Origin: Thermodesulforhabdaceae bacterium
GTDB taxonomy: Bacteria > Desulfobacterota > Syntrophobacteria > Syntrophobacterales > Thermodesulforhabdaceae
DNA: 64,000 bases
Reading direction: 5' to 3'
Assembly (NCBI GenBank): GCA_037482015.1
Contig: JBBFKT010000004.1
Coordinates: 62,001-126,000 of the forward strand
The translations under genes were made by a program, and so were the position numbers. Of the stretch, positions 25,321 to 35,286 are shown one piece after another. The notes under the pieces are model-generated. The model worked only from the letters and a program-made list of their open reading frames with translations, did no database searches and was not told the origin of the DNA. Each line of letters begins with the position of its first letter. The stretch's first letter is position 1.

Positions 25321-25346
25321 AAAGGGGCTGTGAACCAGCCCCTTTT
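25321..25346. terminator. Bidirectional rho-independent terminator
   Basis: AAAGGGGCTG and CAGCCCCTTT pair across four bases and are followed by TTTT (plus strand), with an A-run on the other side. It separates the convergent genes ending at 25262 and 25374. A second small hairpin (GGGGCAC/GTGCCTC, about 25291-25312) lies just before it. Confidence 0.85.
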
Positions 25347-25373
25347 GAATTTTAAAGCCTAAGAAGAAGGTCT

Positions 25374-25931
25374 TTAACGACCGTATTTACCGCTTATAGT
25401 TGCAGAATCCAGCACCTTGCCTTCAATAGCTCTTTTGAAATCTGTGAGAGAAGCTTCCAGTGGCAGATCAAGTTGTTCTACCTTGAGCGCGTAAATGGTA
25501 ATTACATAAGTATGTTCTCCTGTTCCAGGAGGTGGTTGAGGTCCTCCGTAACCCATGTCCCCCCAAGAATTCTTAAGTTCTTTAGCCCCAGGTGGCATGG
25601 CTCTTTTGGATGCTCCTTCTGGAAGAGTGTTTACATTTGCCGGAATATTTATTACTAGCCAGTGAACCCAGCTTTTGGCTACCGGATGAATATCAACAAT
25701 GGACAATGCGAAAGATTTGGTTTCAAGAGGAGCATTTTTCCATACTAGCGGTATAGAAATGTTTTTTCCTCCGGCAGGGGGCATTACATACTGGATTGGA
25801 ATCTTGCCGCCGTCTTCAAAAGCGGGACTCGACAATTCCATGGCCTTCGCTGTTGATGCTCCATAAAGGACAAGCATCAGACCGGCCCCTGCCAAACTTA
25901 ATAAAGCTAAGAGTCTCTTTCGCCGTTTCAT
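25374..25931 (-). CDS. YbhB/YbcL-family (PEBP-like) secreted protein
   Basis: A protein of about 185 residues of the phosphatidylethanolamine-binding/Raf-kinase-inhibitor-like family. A basic N-terminus and hydrophobic stretch (LLALLSLAGAGLMLVLYG) end in STAKA, a signal peptide. The mature part has the family features SPAFEDGGKIP, SWVHWLVINIP and YGGPQPPPGTGEHTYVITIYAL. The start at 25931 is preferred because GGAGG lies nine bases upstream; the ATG at 25958 has none. Bacterial members bind small anions in a conserved pocket, but their role is unsettled. It follows glmS in the same direction. Confidence 0.9.
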   Translation of the reverse strand: MKRRKRLLALLSLAGAGLMLVLYGASTAKAMELSSPAFEDGGKIPIQYVMPPAGGKNISIPLVWKNAPLETKSFALSIVDIHPVAKSWVHWLVINIPANVNTLPEGASKRAMPPGAKELKNSWGDMGYGGPQPPPGTGEHTYVITIYALKVEQLDLPLEASLTDFKRAIEGKVLDSATISGKYGR

Positions 25932-25966
25932 AGCTTTTTTCCTCCATGGCCCTGCCAATGTTTAGA

Positions 25967-27799
25967 TTATTCTACTGTTACACTTTTTGCCAAATTCCTA
26001 GGCTGATCCACATCTGTTCCTTTTTCCAGGGCAACGTAATAAGCCAGGAGTTGTAAAGGTATAACAAACAGAAATGGGCTTAGAAGCTCATGGGTTGAAG
26101 GAACAAAAAAGCTGGCGTGACCAAGCTCGCTGATTTCTCTCCTTAATGTTTCTTCCGCGATAATGTAAACTTTCCCGCCTCTAGCTTTTACTTCCTCTAT
26201 GTTGCTCTTCATTTTTTCGAAAAACACTCCCCTCTGGACTAGACACACAACAGGGACTCTTTCGTCAATGAGAGCTATGGGACCATGTTTCATTTCACCT
26301 GCAGGATAACCTTCGGCATGAATATAGGAGATTTCCTTAAGCTTCAAAGCCCCTTCAAGAGCAATGGGAAATAGAATGTTTCGTCCGAGATATAAAACGG
26401 TTTGAGCTGTTGCTATGGAGCGTGCCCATGCTTCAATTTCTGAAGCTTGCCTTAGCACTTGAGATACCTTAGATGGAATTTCTAACAAGGCTGTAGCAAT
26501 TTCCTTGTTTGCCGAAATTCCATGTCGGATTTTAACTCCGAGCATTGCCATCATAACCAGCGCAGCCAGCTGTGCTGTGAAAGCCTTTGTTGAAGCGACT
26601 CCGATTTCGGGACCGGCGTGAGTATAAATAACCGCATCGGTCATCCGGGAAAGGCTACTTCCTAAAACATTTACAATGGAGCAGGATGGAACTCCCGCTT
26701 CAATCGCGATTTTTACAGCTCCTTTGGTATCCGCTGTCTCCCCGGATTGGCTTATGGCAACCAGAAGCGTATGGCGATTGAGCAAAGTTGGACGGTAACG
26801 AAATTCTGAAGCGATATCAGCTTCACAGGGCACCTTTAGGATGGTTTCAAAAAGATACTTACCGATAAGACTAGCGTGATAAGATGTCCCGCAAGCAACC
26901 AAAACGATTCTTTCGACATCTTTAAGAATCTTTTCGAGATTAGATGCATGGGGCAGAAAAACTCCCCCTGTTTCAACGTGAAGGTAGGGTTTAATTGTAT
27001 CTGATATTGCTCTGGGTTGTTCAAAGATCTCTTTTTGCATAAAGTGCTTGTAGCCACTTTTTTCCGCAAGGGCGGGAGACCAACTGATGATCTCGACGGA
27101 ACGGTCTATTTTAGATCCATCCGATTTGTAGATGGTTACAGTATCGGCTTTGATTTCACCAATGTCTCCATCCTCAAGAAATATAACTTTCCGAGTGAAG
27201 GGGAGCAGAGCGGGAATATCGGATGCTATGTAATTTCCATCTTCTCCAATTCCAATAACTAAAGGGCTTTCGTGTTTAGCTATGAAAATTCGATCCGGGA
27301 GATGTTCACACATAATTGCCAAAGCGTAAGCTCCTTTAATGCAACTTATTGTTTTTAGAAAAGCTTTCCATTCATTTAATCCCTGTTGCCAGAATAAATC
27401 CATCAACTTGACGATAATTTCTGTATCAGTTTCGGAGGTGAATTCATGTCCGGCTTCTTGTAGGGTTTTCTTTAATTCGTGGTAATTTTCTATAATTCCA
27501 TTGTGGACAACAACAAAAGGACCTGAACGGTGGGGATGGGCGTTATTTTCGTTTGGAATTCCGTGAGTAGCCCATCGAGTATGTCCGATACCTATAGTGG
27601 CATCTACACAAAGGTTCTGTAACTTTTTTTCCAAGTCACATATTTTGCCTGCCGATCTTACGCGAATTATGTTAAGGCTTTTTGGTTCAAAGCATGCTAT
27701 GCCTGCACTGTCATATCCTCTATACTCAAGACGTTTTAGCCCTTCTATAAGAATGGGAACGACTAACCGGTTACCCACGTAACCTATAATGCCGCACAT
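25967..27799 (-). CDS. glmS: Glutamine-fructose-6-phosphate aminotransferase (isomerizing)
   Basis: A 610-residue enzyme that makes glucosamine-6-phosphate from fructose-6-phosphate and glutamine, the first step to UDP-GlcNAc for peptidoglycan and lipopolysaccharide. The N-terminal glutaminase domain begins with MCGIIGYVG (Cys2 is the nucleophile after Met removal) and has RWATHG and HNGIIENY. Two SIS isomerase domains follow (ACGTSYHA, ISQSGETADT, LKEISYIHAEGY), ending in PRNLAKSVTVE. Length and motifs are normal. No glmS ribozyme core was recognised in the 220 bases upstream. Confidence 0.98.
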   Translation of the reverse strand: MCGIIGYVGNRLVVPILIEGLKRLEYRGYDSAGIACFEPKSLNIIRVRSAGKICDLEKKLQNLCVDATIGIGHTRWATHGIPNENNAHPHRSGPFVVVHNGIIENYHELKKTLQEAGHEFTSETDTEIIVKLMDLFWQQGLNEWKAFLKTISCIKGAYALAIMCEHLPDRIFIAKHESPLVIGIGEDGNYIASDIPALLPFTRKVIFLEDGDIGEIKADTVTIYKSDGSKIDRSVEIISWSPALAEKSGYKHFMQKEIFEQPRAISDTIKPYLHVETGGVFLPHASNLEKILKDVERIVLVACGTSYHASLIGKYLFETILKVPCEADIASEFRYRPTLLNRHTLLVAISQSGETADTKGAVKIAIEAGVPSCSIVNVLGSSLSRMTDAVIYTHAGPEIGVASTKAFTAQLAALVMMAMLGVKIRHGISANKEIATALLEIPSKVSQVLRQASEIEAWARSIATAQTVLYLGRNILFPIALEGALKLKEISYIHAEGYPAGEMKHGPIALIDERVPVVCLVQRGVFFEKMKSNIEEVKARGGKVYIIAEETLRREISELGHASFFVPSTHELLSPFLFVIPLQLLAYYVALEKGTDVDQPRNLAKSVTVE

Positions 27800-27858
27800 A
27801 ACGAAATCCTTTCCTGCTTTGGAAATTTGATTGAAATTAAAGGCTCGATCTACAGATG

Positions 27859-27883
27859 TTTTAATAGCTCGAAGCTATTAAAA
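27859..27883. terminator. AT-rich perfect inverted repeat upstream of glmS
   Basis: TTTTAATAGCT and AGCTATTAAAA (11-base arms, three-base loop) lie 60 bases upstream of glmS. It could act as a weak terminator or a regulatory hairpin; there is no GC-rich stem. Confidence 0.35.
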
Positions 27884-27964
27884 AATCTAACCCAAAATTG
27901 CTATTAGGCAATGAAATGATTTGCGTGGGGATACAAATCGGGGATGACGGGGGCACATTGTAAA

Positions 27965-28002
27965 AAAACACCCTCCCTGCTTTATTAAGGGGAGGGTGTT
28001 TT
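27965..28002 (-). terminator. Rho-independent terminator of the ATP synthase operon
   Basis: AAAACACCCTCCC and GGGAGGGTGTTTT form a 13-base stem around a 12-base loop. On the minus strand it is followed by a run of T, about 22 bases after the atpC stop. It can also act on the plus strand. Confidence 0.9.
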
Positions 28003-28023
28003 AGGTGTAGAAATATCTCTGAA

Positions 28024-28443
28024 CTACCTGGGTCTTCCTATTCCTCGTTCTGCCACTTTCAGTCGTGCCAAAGCACGCTGAAGGGCTGCCTGAGCTCTCG
28101 CGAACTCCAACTTATCTCTTGCTTCTCTTAAGCGCCGCTCCGCTCGCTCTTTTGCTGCTCGAGCTCTTATTACATCAATATCGGTTGCCTCTTCGGCGGC
28201 CGAAGCTAAAATCGTTACCCGATCAGGAAGGACCTCCGCATACCCTCCCATGATCGCAACGTAACGTTCAACTCCATCTTTTTTGAATCTCAATTCCCCG
28301 ATTTTTAGTTTGGTCAGGAAGGGAACGTGGCGAACCAGGGCACCAAACTCTCCTAGCTCTCCCGGCGCCACCACAATGTCCACTTCTTCACTGACCACCT
28401 TTCTTTCGGGTGTGACTATTTCCAACAGAAGTTTGTCAGCCAT
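28024..28443 (-). CDS. atpC: ATP synthase epsilon subunit
   Basis: A 139-residue subunit of the F1 central stalk that couples γ rotation to catalysis and can inhibit ATP hydrolysis. The N-terminal β sandwich carries TPERKVVSEEVD, APGELGEFG and AIMGGYAEVLPD; the C-terminal helical hairpin (about 90-135) is rich in Ala, Arg and Glu. It is the last gene of a seven-gene operon (F', F, H, A, G, D, C) and is followed by a strong terminator. Confidence 0.97.
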   Translation of the reverse strand: MADKLLLEIVTPERKVVSEEVDIVVAPGELGEFGALVRHVPFLTKLKIGELRFKKDGVERYVAIMGGYAEVLPDRVTILASAAEEATDIDVIRARAAKERAERRLREARDKLEFARAQAALQRALARLKVAERGIGRPR

Positions 28444-28472
28444 ATTATCCCCGCTTCATCTGTTTCTTTCAT

Positions 28473-29897
<1,425 letters not shown>

Positions 29898-29934
29898 TTA
29901 CATGAGTCAAGGCATTTTTTATGCCTTTACTTTT

Positions 29935-30810
29935 CTATTTTTTCCTCAGAGCTTCTGCACCGCCGACGATGTCCATCAGTTCCTTAGTAATTGATGCTTG
30001 TCGAGTCTTGTTGTAAACCAGCGTCAGGCTTTTCACCATATCTTTACAGTTGTTTGTAGCATTATCCATTGCCGTCATTCTTGCTGCGTGTTCACTCACA
30101 GCAGTTTGGTAGAAACATTCGAGAATCTGGACATAGACGTAGTTTGGAAGTATGTCAGTTAAGATCTCATCATGAGACGGTTCAAAGAGATATTCAGGCA
30201 TTCCTTCTGTTACGGCTGCTGGTTCTGGTTCTACAGGAAGTAGCTTTACGAGAGTCGGAACCTGACGGAGCATCGTTACAAAGCGAGAGTAGATTATATA
30301 TACTTCATCCGCTTCCCCATTCTGAAACAGCTCTATTAGTTCATTTCCCAGCCGGAAAGCGTCATCATAGTTCGGCTTATTCAGAAGCCCTGTTAAAGCT
30401 TTTCTAAGAGGATATTTTCGCTTTCTAAAATATTCATTCCCCTTACGTCCTGCAGCAATAAGGCTTACCTGTTTTCCTTCAGCTACCCTTTCGTTGAGGA
30501 AGCGCTCTGCCAGCATTATAAGATTATTGTTAAAGCTGCCGCACAGACCTCTATCGGCTGTCAGAAGCACCAGCTCAACTTTCTTTACCTCAGCTCTGGG
30601 GGTGATCAACTCGAAACTGGAGCTTTTGTCCACCCTTGCCACAAGCCTTCCAATTACTTCGCGGAACTTGTTGGCATAAGGGTGGAAACGCTCCATATTC
30701 ATCTGAGCGCCCCTGAGCTTTGCCGCAGCCACCATGTTCATGGCACGGGTAATTTGAGCCGTTTTCTTGACGGCATCAATCTTTCTTCGGATATCCCTTA
30801 ATGTGGCCAT
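29935..30810 (-). CDS. atpG: ATP synthase gamma subunit
   Basis: A 291-residue rotor shaft of F1. It has the usual conserved ends: MATLRDIRRKIDAVKKTAQITRAM at the start (coiled-coil helix, partly quoted) and NATNNCKDMVKSLTLVYNK with RQASITKEL at the end. LLTADRGLCGSFN in the middle is the family's best-conserved block. The order atpA-atpG-atpD is standard. Confidence 0.98.
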   Translation of the reverse strand: MATLRDIRRKIDAVKKTAQITRAMNMVAAAKLRGAQMNMERFHPYANKFREVIGRLVARVDKSSSFELITPRAEVKKVELVLLTADRGLCGSFNNNLIMLAERFLNERVAEGKQVSLIAAGRKGNEYFRKRKYPLRKALTGLLNKPNYDDAFRLGNELIELFQNGEADEVYIIYSRFVTMLRQVPTLVKLLPVEPEPAAVTEGMPEYLFEPSHDEILTDILPNYVYVQILECFYQTAVSEHAARMTAMDNATNNCKDMVKSLTLVYNKTRQASITKELMDIVGGAEALRKK

Positions 30811-30851
30811 AGGCTCACTCTCTTCCTTCCGCTTGAAGTTTTCTTAAGTCC

Positions 30852-32372
30852 TTAAGCCGCCTGGAAAATTTGGGCGAATTCCTCAAGGGCTTTTTTAATC
30901 TTTTCATCGAGATCCGGCGTAAGTTCCTTCTTTTCCTTGATTTCTCTAAGGATTTCCGGATGTTTGGTTTCCATAAACTCGTGCATCTGCTTTTCGTATT
31001 CTGTGACTTTTTCTACAGGAATCGGATCTAAGAACCCACGAGTGCCCGCATAAAGTGACACAATCTGCTTTTCAGCTGGCATTGGCTGATACTGAGGCTG
31101 TTTGAGCAGTTCCACGAGTCGCATACCGCGGTTAATCTGAGCAAGAGTGGCTTTATCGAGGTCACTTCCAAACTTTGCAAAAGCTTCAAGTTCTCGATAC
31201 TGAGCAAGGTCCAGACGAAGTCTTCCCGCTACCTGTTTCATTGCTTTTATCTGAGCGGCACCACCGACTCGAGAAACCGAAAGACCTACGTTAATTGCTG
31301 GACGAACACCAGCAAAGAATAGACCGGCTTCCAGGTATATCTGTCCGTCTGTAATGGAGATTACGTTAGTGGGGATGTATGCTGACACGTCACCAGCTTG
31401 AGTTTCGATGATTGGGAGTGCGGTTAGAGAGCCACCGCCAAGCTCATCATTAAGTTTTGCAGCTCGCTCAAGAAGTCGGGAATGGCAGTAGAAAATGTCG
31501 CCCGGGTAAGCTTCGCGAGCAGGTGGTCGGCGCAACAGAAGCGATACCTGACGGTAAGCCGCTGCCTGCTTGGAAAGGTCGTCATAAATGATCAGAGCAT
31601 GTTCGCCCTTATCTCTGAAATACTCTCCCATAGCACATCCGGCATAGGGAGCAATGTATTGAAGTGGCGCCGGATCGCTAGCACATGCCGCGACAACCGT
31701 TGTGTATTCTATTGCACCGTAACGGCGAAGTGTTTCAACAACCTGAGCAACCGTAGATTTTTTCTGGCCTACAGCGACATAAATACACTTAATGCCGCTA
31801 TCTTTTTGGTTGATGATTGCGTCAACCGCTATTGCCGTTTTACCAAGCTGGCGGTCACCAATGATAAGCTCACGCTGGCCGCGGCCGATTGGGGTCATCG
31901 CATCGATCGCTTTAAGACCCGTATACATTGGCTCATTAACGGGTCTGCGGGCAATAACACCAGGAGCAAGCACTTCGATACGTCTGAATTCTTTTGCTTC
32001 AATGGGACCTTTGCCATCTAAGGGATTACCAACGGGATCAACCACTCGGCCAAGAACCGATTCGCCAACAGGAACCTGGGCAATTCGACCTGTTCTCTTG
32101 ACGATTTGCCCTTCCTTGATGTGAATGTCTTCTCCAAGGATTGCGACACCCACGTTGTCTTCTTCAAGGTTAAGGGCGAGTCCATAGATTGGACCGTGAT
32201 CGGTCGGGAACTCAAGCAATTCCATGGCCATGCATTTTTCTACGCCGTAAACACGGGCGATACCGTCACCGACGGAAAGAACGCGGCCAGTTTCGCTGAG
32301 CTCTACCGACTTTTCATAATCTTTAATCTGTTCTTTAATAATTTGGCTGATTTCTGCGGCTCTGATCTGCAT
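30852..32372 (-). CDS. atpA: ATP synthase alpha subunit
   Basis: A 506-residue non-catalytic nucleotide-binding subunit of F1. It has GDRQLGKTA as Walker A (about 169-177), the [12 protein letters not shown] Walker B region and the [17 protein letters not shown] block. The initiation codon overlaps the atpH stop codon (TAATG), so translation is probably coupled. Length is normal. Confidence 0.99.
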   Translation of the reverse strand: MQIRAAEISQIIKEQIKDYEKSVELSETGRVLSVGDGIARVYGVEKCMAMELLEFPTDHGPIYGLALNLEEDNVGVAILGEDIHIKEGQIVKRTGRIAQVPVGESVLGRVVDPVGNPLDGKGPIEAKEFRRIEVLAPGVIARRPVNEPMYTGLKAIDAMTPIGRGQRELIIGDRQLGKTAIAVDAIINQKDSGIKCIYVAVGQKKSTVAQVVETLRRYGAIEYTTVVAACASDPAPLQYIAPYAGCAMGEYFRDKGEHALIIYDDLSKQAAAYRQVSLLLRRPPAREAYPGDIFYCHSRLLERAAKLNDELGGGSLTALPIIETQAGDVSAYIPTNVISITDGQIYLEAGLFFAGVRPAINVGLSVSRVGGAAQIKAMKQVAGRLRLDLAQYRELEAFAKFGSDLDKATLAQINRGMRLVELLKQPQYQPMPAEKQIVSLYAGTRGFLDPIPVEKVTEYEKQMHEFMETKHPEILREIKEKKELTPDLDEKIKKALEEFAQIFQAA

Positions 32373-32923
32373 TAACTCAACTCACCTCTCTTCAATGTTT
32401 CTTTAATATTCATCAACTGCGTCCTCACACTACCATCCAATACCAAATCGCCAACTTTAGCTATCACCCCACCAATCAGGTTGGGATCTTTTTTAAATTC
32501 GACAATCACGGTCTTTCCGACCTTTTCTTTTAGAGAAGTAGCGATTTTCTCTATTACTTTTTCATCAAGATCTGTTGCCGCGATAACTTCAGCTCTTACG
32601 ATGCCGTTGTATTCATCGTAAAGCTTTTCGTAAACTCGAACGATGTCACGGAAATAGTCTATCCTTCTCTTTTCTACAAGTAATTCCAGGAACCTAGAAA
32701 GAAGAGGGGAAAGTTCAGTTTGATCTTTTACGCTTCTAAGAACCTGCTTTTTTACCTCCTCAGGGTATAAAGGACTTTTTAACACCTGTTCAAATTCTGG
32801 CACCTCATCTAGGAGGCGCTCCAGAGCCTTCAACTCATCCATGCACCCTTCAAGCCTTCCCTCATCTCGGGCTAACTCAAAGAGTGCCTTTGCGTATCTT
32901 CTGGCAACAACTTGACTTTTCAC
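32372..32923 (-). CDS. atpH: ATP synthase delta subunit
   Basis: A 183-residue peripheral-stalk subunit that joins F1 to the b/b' dimer. Its N-terminal six-helix domain starts [16 protein letters not shown], and the C-terminal end has [21 protein letters not shown], the usual signature. It overlaps atpF by four bases upstream and atpA by one base downstream. Confidence 0.97.
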   Translation of the reverse strand: MKSQVVARRYAKALFELARDEGRLEGCMDELKALERLLDEVPEFEQVLKSPLYPEEVKKQVLRSVKDQTELSPLLSRFLELLVEKRRIDYFRDIVRVYEKLYDEYNGIVRAEVIAATDLDEKVIEKIATSLKEKVGKTVIVEFKKDPNLIGGVIAKVGDLVLDGSVRTQLMNIKETLKRGELS

Positions 32924-33519
32924 TTCGCCTCCACCACCTTTACTAGGAATTCTTCAATTAATCTTTCCTGATCCCCCATGTCCATTCTTTGCCTTAATAT
33001 ATCTTCAGCCGCCTTTACGGTTAGCTCGGCGACTTCTTCTCTAAGCTCATCTTTTGCTGCCTTCACTTCTTGCTGGATTGCTAGGCGAGCTTGCTGCTTA
33101 ATGTAGTTCGCCTGGCGCTCGGCAGCTTCCAGTATCTTGGCTTTTTCCCTTTCAGCCTGGGCAATGTATTCTTGGAGAATTTTTTCGGCTTCCTTGTCCA
33201 GCATGGCAAGCTTAGCTTTGTATTCTGCACACTTACGCTCTGCTTCGTCTCTTTTTTGCTCCATGTCACGAAGAAGCTGCTCTATGTTTTCTCGCCTTGT
33301 TTTGAAATATGTTACGATTGGTTTCTTGAGAAGCTTATAAAGCACTGCAAAGAGAATAGCTGTATTTACAAGTCTTAACAAGAAATCAGTCCAATTAAGG
33401 CCGTGATGTCCTTCTGCTCCTTCAGAAGCCCAAGCAAACCCTGCACTGACTGTAATAACAATGGCCACCCCTAACAAATTAAGAATATTTGCTATTTTCT
33501 TCTCTCTCATGGGATTCAC
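32920..33519 (-). CDS. atpF: ATP synthase b subunit
   Basis: A 199-residue peripheral-stalk subunit. It has an extra N-terminal hydrophobic segment (about 8-30, ending in FAWASEG), which looks like a signal sequence and is seen in many deltaproteobacterial b subunits, then the membrane anchor near 45-65 (LLRLVNTAILFAVLYKLL). A long charged coiled coil fills the rest. It overlaps atpH by four bases and lies 10 bases after the b' gene. Confidence 0.95.
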   Translation of the reverse strand: MNPMREKKIANILNLLGVAIVITVSAGFAWASEGAEGHHGLNWTDFLLRLVNTAILFAVLYKLLKKPIVTYFKTRRENIEQLLRDMEQKRDEAERKCAEYKAKLAMLDKEAEKILQEYIAQAEREKAKILEAAERQANYIKQQARLAIQQEVKAAKDELREEVAELTVKAAEDILRQRMDMGDQERLIEEFLVKVVEAK

Positions 33520-33529
33520 CTCGATTTTT

Positions 33530-33955
33530 CTATAAACTTCGCCCTAATATCTTGCTGGCAACCTCAAGCGAAAACATCTGAATTTGTTCTCTCAGTTCTT
33601 TTAGAGCCGTTTCTTTTTCTTTCTGAATCTCAGCTCTAACTCGAGCAAGCTCTTCTGATGCCTCCTGATAAGCCTTCTGGAGCATCTCCTTTTCTTGCTT
33701 TCTAGCTTGCTCTTTCTGTTCTTCCACTTTCAAACGGCCTGTAATCCTGGAGTTTTTAATGGTTTCCTCAAACTCCTTTACTGCATCCTCTGCTTCCTTG
33801 TTCGCCTGGTCTATAGCTTCCTTTTGATCTAGTATGAGTTTATTCCTTCTAGCAACCATCTGGCGAACAGGTCTGTAAAGCAAGATGTTCATAATAAACA
33901 GAAAAATCAGGAAACTTAACATCTGCACCCATAGGGTTACGTCAATAGCAATCAT
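33530..33955 (-). CDS. atpF': ATP synthase b' subunit (second b-type subunit)
   Basis: A 141-residue protein with one N-terminal membrane helix (VQMLSFLIFLFIMNILLY) and a long coiled coil rich in Glu, Lys and Gln. It forms a heterodimeric stalk with the following b subunit, as in deltaproteobacteria, cyanobacteria and α-proteobacteria. It is the first gene of the operon. The a and c subunit genes (atpB, atpE) are not in this window. The promoter probably lies in the 200 bases before it, but I could not pick out convincing boxes. Confidence 0.93.
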   Translation of the reverse strand: MIAIDVTLWVQMLSFLIFLFIMNILLYRPVRQMVARRNKLILDQKEAIDQANKEAEDAVKEFEETIKNSRITGRLKVEEQKEQARKQEKEMLQKAYQEASEELARVRAEIQKEKETALKELREQIQMFSLEVASKILGRSL

Positions 33956-34155
33956 GGCAAACCCCTCTTTCTGTAAATATTGAGATAAAAATCACAATAC
34001 TCTAAATACTACTCACCTTTTCTGGAACTGACATAGAACAAATTGCTAAAAGCCTGCTCTTACTATGAATCTCAGGATCGCTCAAACCTCTACCACAAGA
34101 AAAAAAACATTGCAAGCGAAAAGTGTAACAAGATGCCTGATCTCTTATGAGCTTT

Positions 34156-35286
34156 CTACTTCCTGAAACCAAAGCGTCTCATCGATACATTTTGAATCAG
34201 TCCAATAGATATTAAGCACCGTAAAAGAGCAGATCCTCCATAGCTTATAAAAGGAAGAGGGACACCAACCACCGGAAAGAAACCAAGAACCATGCCTATA
34301 TTTATAATGGTCTCCCAGGCAATGTTAGCGCTTAAACCAATTACGAGAAGACTTCCAAAGCGATCTTTAGCAAGAAAGGATATCTGAAAACAGAAATATA
34401 TGAGCAAACCGAAGAGAAAGAGAAGAACACTTCCCCCAGCAAATCCCCATTCCTCTGTCCATACAGCAAAAGCAAAATCTGTATGGCGTTCGGGCAAAAA
34501 TCGCAGTTTACTTTGAGTTCCCTGAAGATATCCTTTTCCCCACAACATACCAGAACCAATGGCAATTCTAGCTTGTCTAATGTGGTAACCCCTCTTTTGG
34601 GGATCTCGATCTGGATCAATTGCTGTCCTGATACGATCTCGCTGGTATTCCTTTAAGCCATAGTGCCACAAGGGATAAGAAATAAGGACCCCAACAACGA
34701 TCATTGCTAATATAATCCGCCACCGAATACCTAGACAAAAAAGAGTCGTGCATGACGTTATAAGTAGAATCATGGCCGTGCCAAGGTCGGGTTCTAGGAA
34801 TATCAGCAAAAAGGGGGGAAGGATTATTAAAATAAAAACCCCAATCTGCCATAAAGAAGGATATAGTTTAACTCGATCCGATGCACCCCAAGCAGCCACT
34901 GCAATAATGAGAAAAATTTTTTCAAATTCTGACGGCTGAACTTGTATCGGTCCAATTTTCAACCATCGAACTGCTCCATGACTTTCTTCACCTGCAACCA
35001 ACACGAGAGCTAACAGAAAAATTCCCACCATATAAAGAACAGGTGCAATTGTCTGGAGTCGGCGATAATCAAAAAATGTGGCTCCGATCATAGCTACAAA
35101 ACCGAGAATCATCCACACCAGTTGTTTTAGGAAAATAGGACTACACCAGCTTGTTATATTATTGCTTTGGGAAATTTTAATTGTATAAGTTGAGCTGTAT
35201 AAATTTACGAAACCACAAGTGATTAAAAATAAAACCGTAAGAAAAAGCGGCCAATGAAAATGGGTCAGAAGCCTTCTGTCTATCAT
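34156..35286 (-). CDS. rodA: Rod-shape SEDS peptidoglycan polymerase RodA
   Basis: A 376-residue inner-membrane protein with ten hydrophobic segments. RodA polymerises glycan strands from lipid II during elongation, together with PBP2. It shows the SEDS features WLKIGPIQVQPSEFEKI, LEPDLGTAMIL, GKGYLQGTQSKLRFLPERHTDFAFAV (two parts of it) and PFISYGGSAL near the C-terminus. The ATG overlaps the end of the PBP2 gene by four bases. It is the last gene of the mre operon. Confidence 0.97.
   Translation of the reverse strand: MIDRRLLTHFHWPLFLTVLFLITCGFVNLYSSTYTIKISQSNNITSWCSPIFLKQLVWMILGFVAMIGATFFDYRRLQTIAPVLYMVGIFLLALVLVAGEESHGAVRWLKIGPIQVQPSEFEKIFLIIAVAAWGASDRVKLYPSLWQIGVFILIILPPFLLIFLEPDLGTAMILLITSCTTLFCLGIRWRIILAMIVVGVLISYPLWHYGLKEYQRDRIRTAIDPDRDPQKRGYHIRQARIAIGSGMLWGKGYLQGTQSKLRFLPERHTDFAFAVWTEEWGFAGGSVLLFLFGLLIYFCFQISFLAKDRFGSLLVIGLSANIAWETIINIGMVLGFFPVVGVPLPFISYGGSALLRCLISIGLIQNVSMRRFGFRK

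Noticed and set aside
27800-27960. glmS ribozyme upstream of glmS
   Set aside because: No recognisable ribozyme core was found; only an AT-rich inverted repeat is present.
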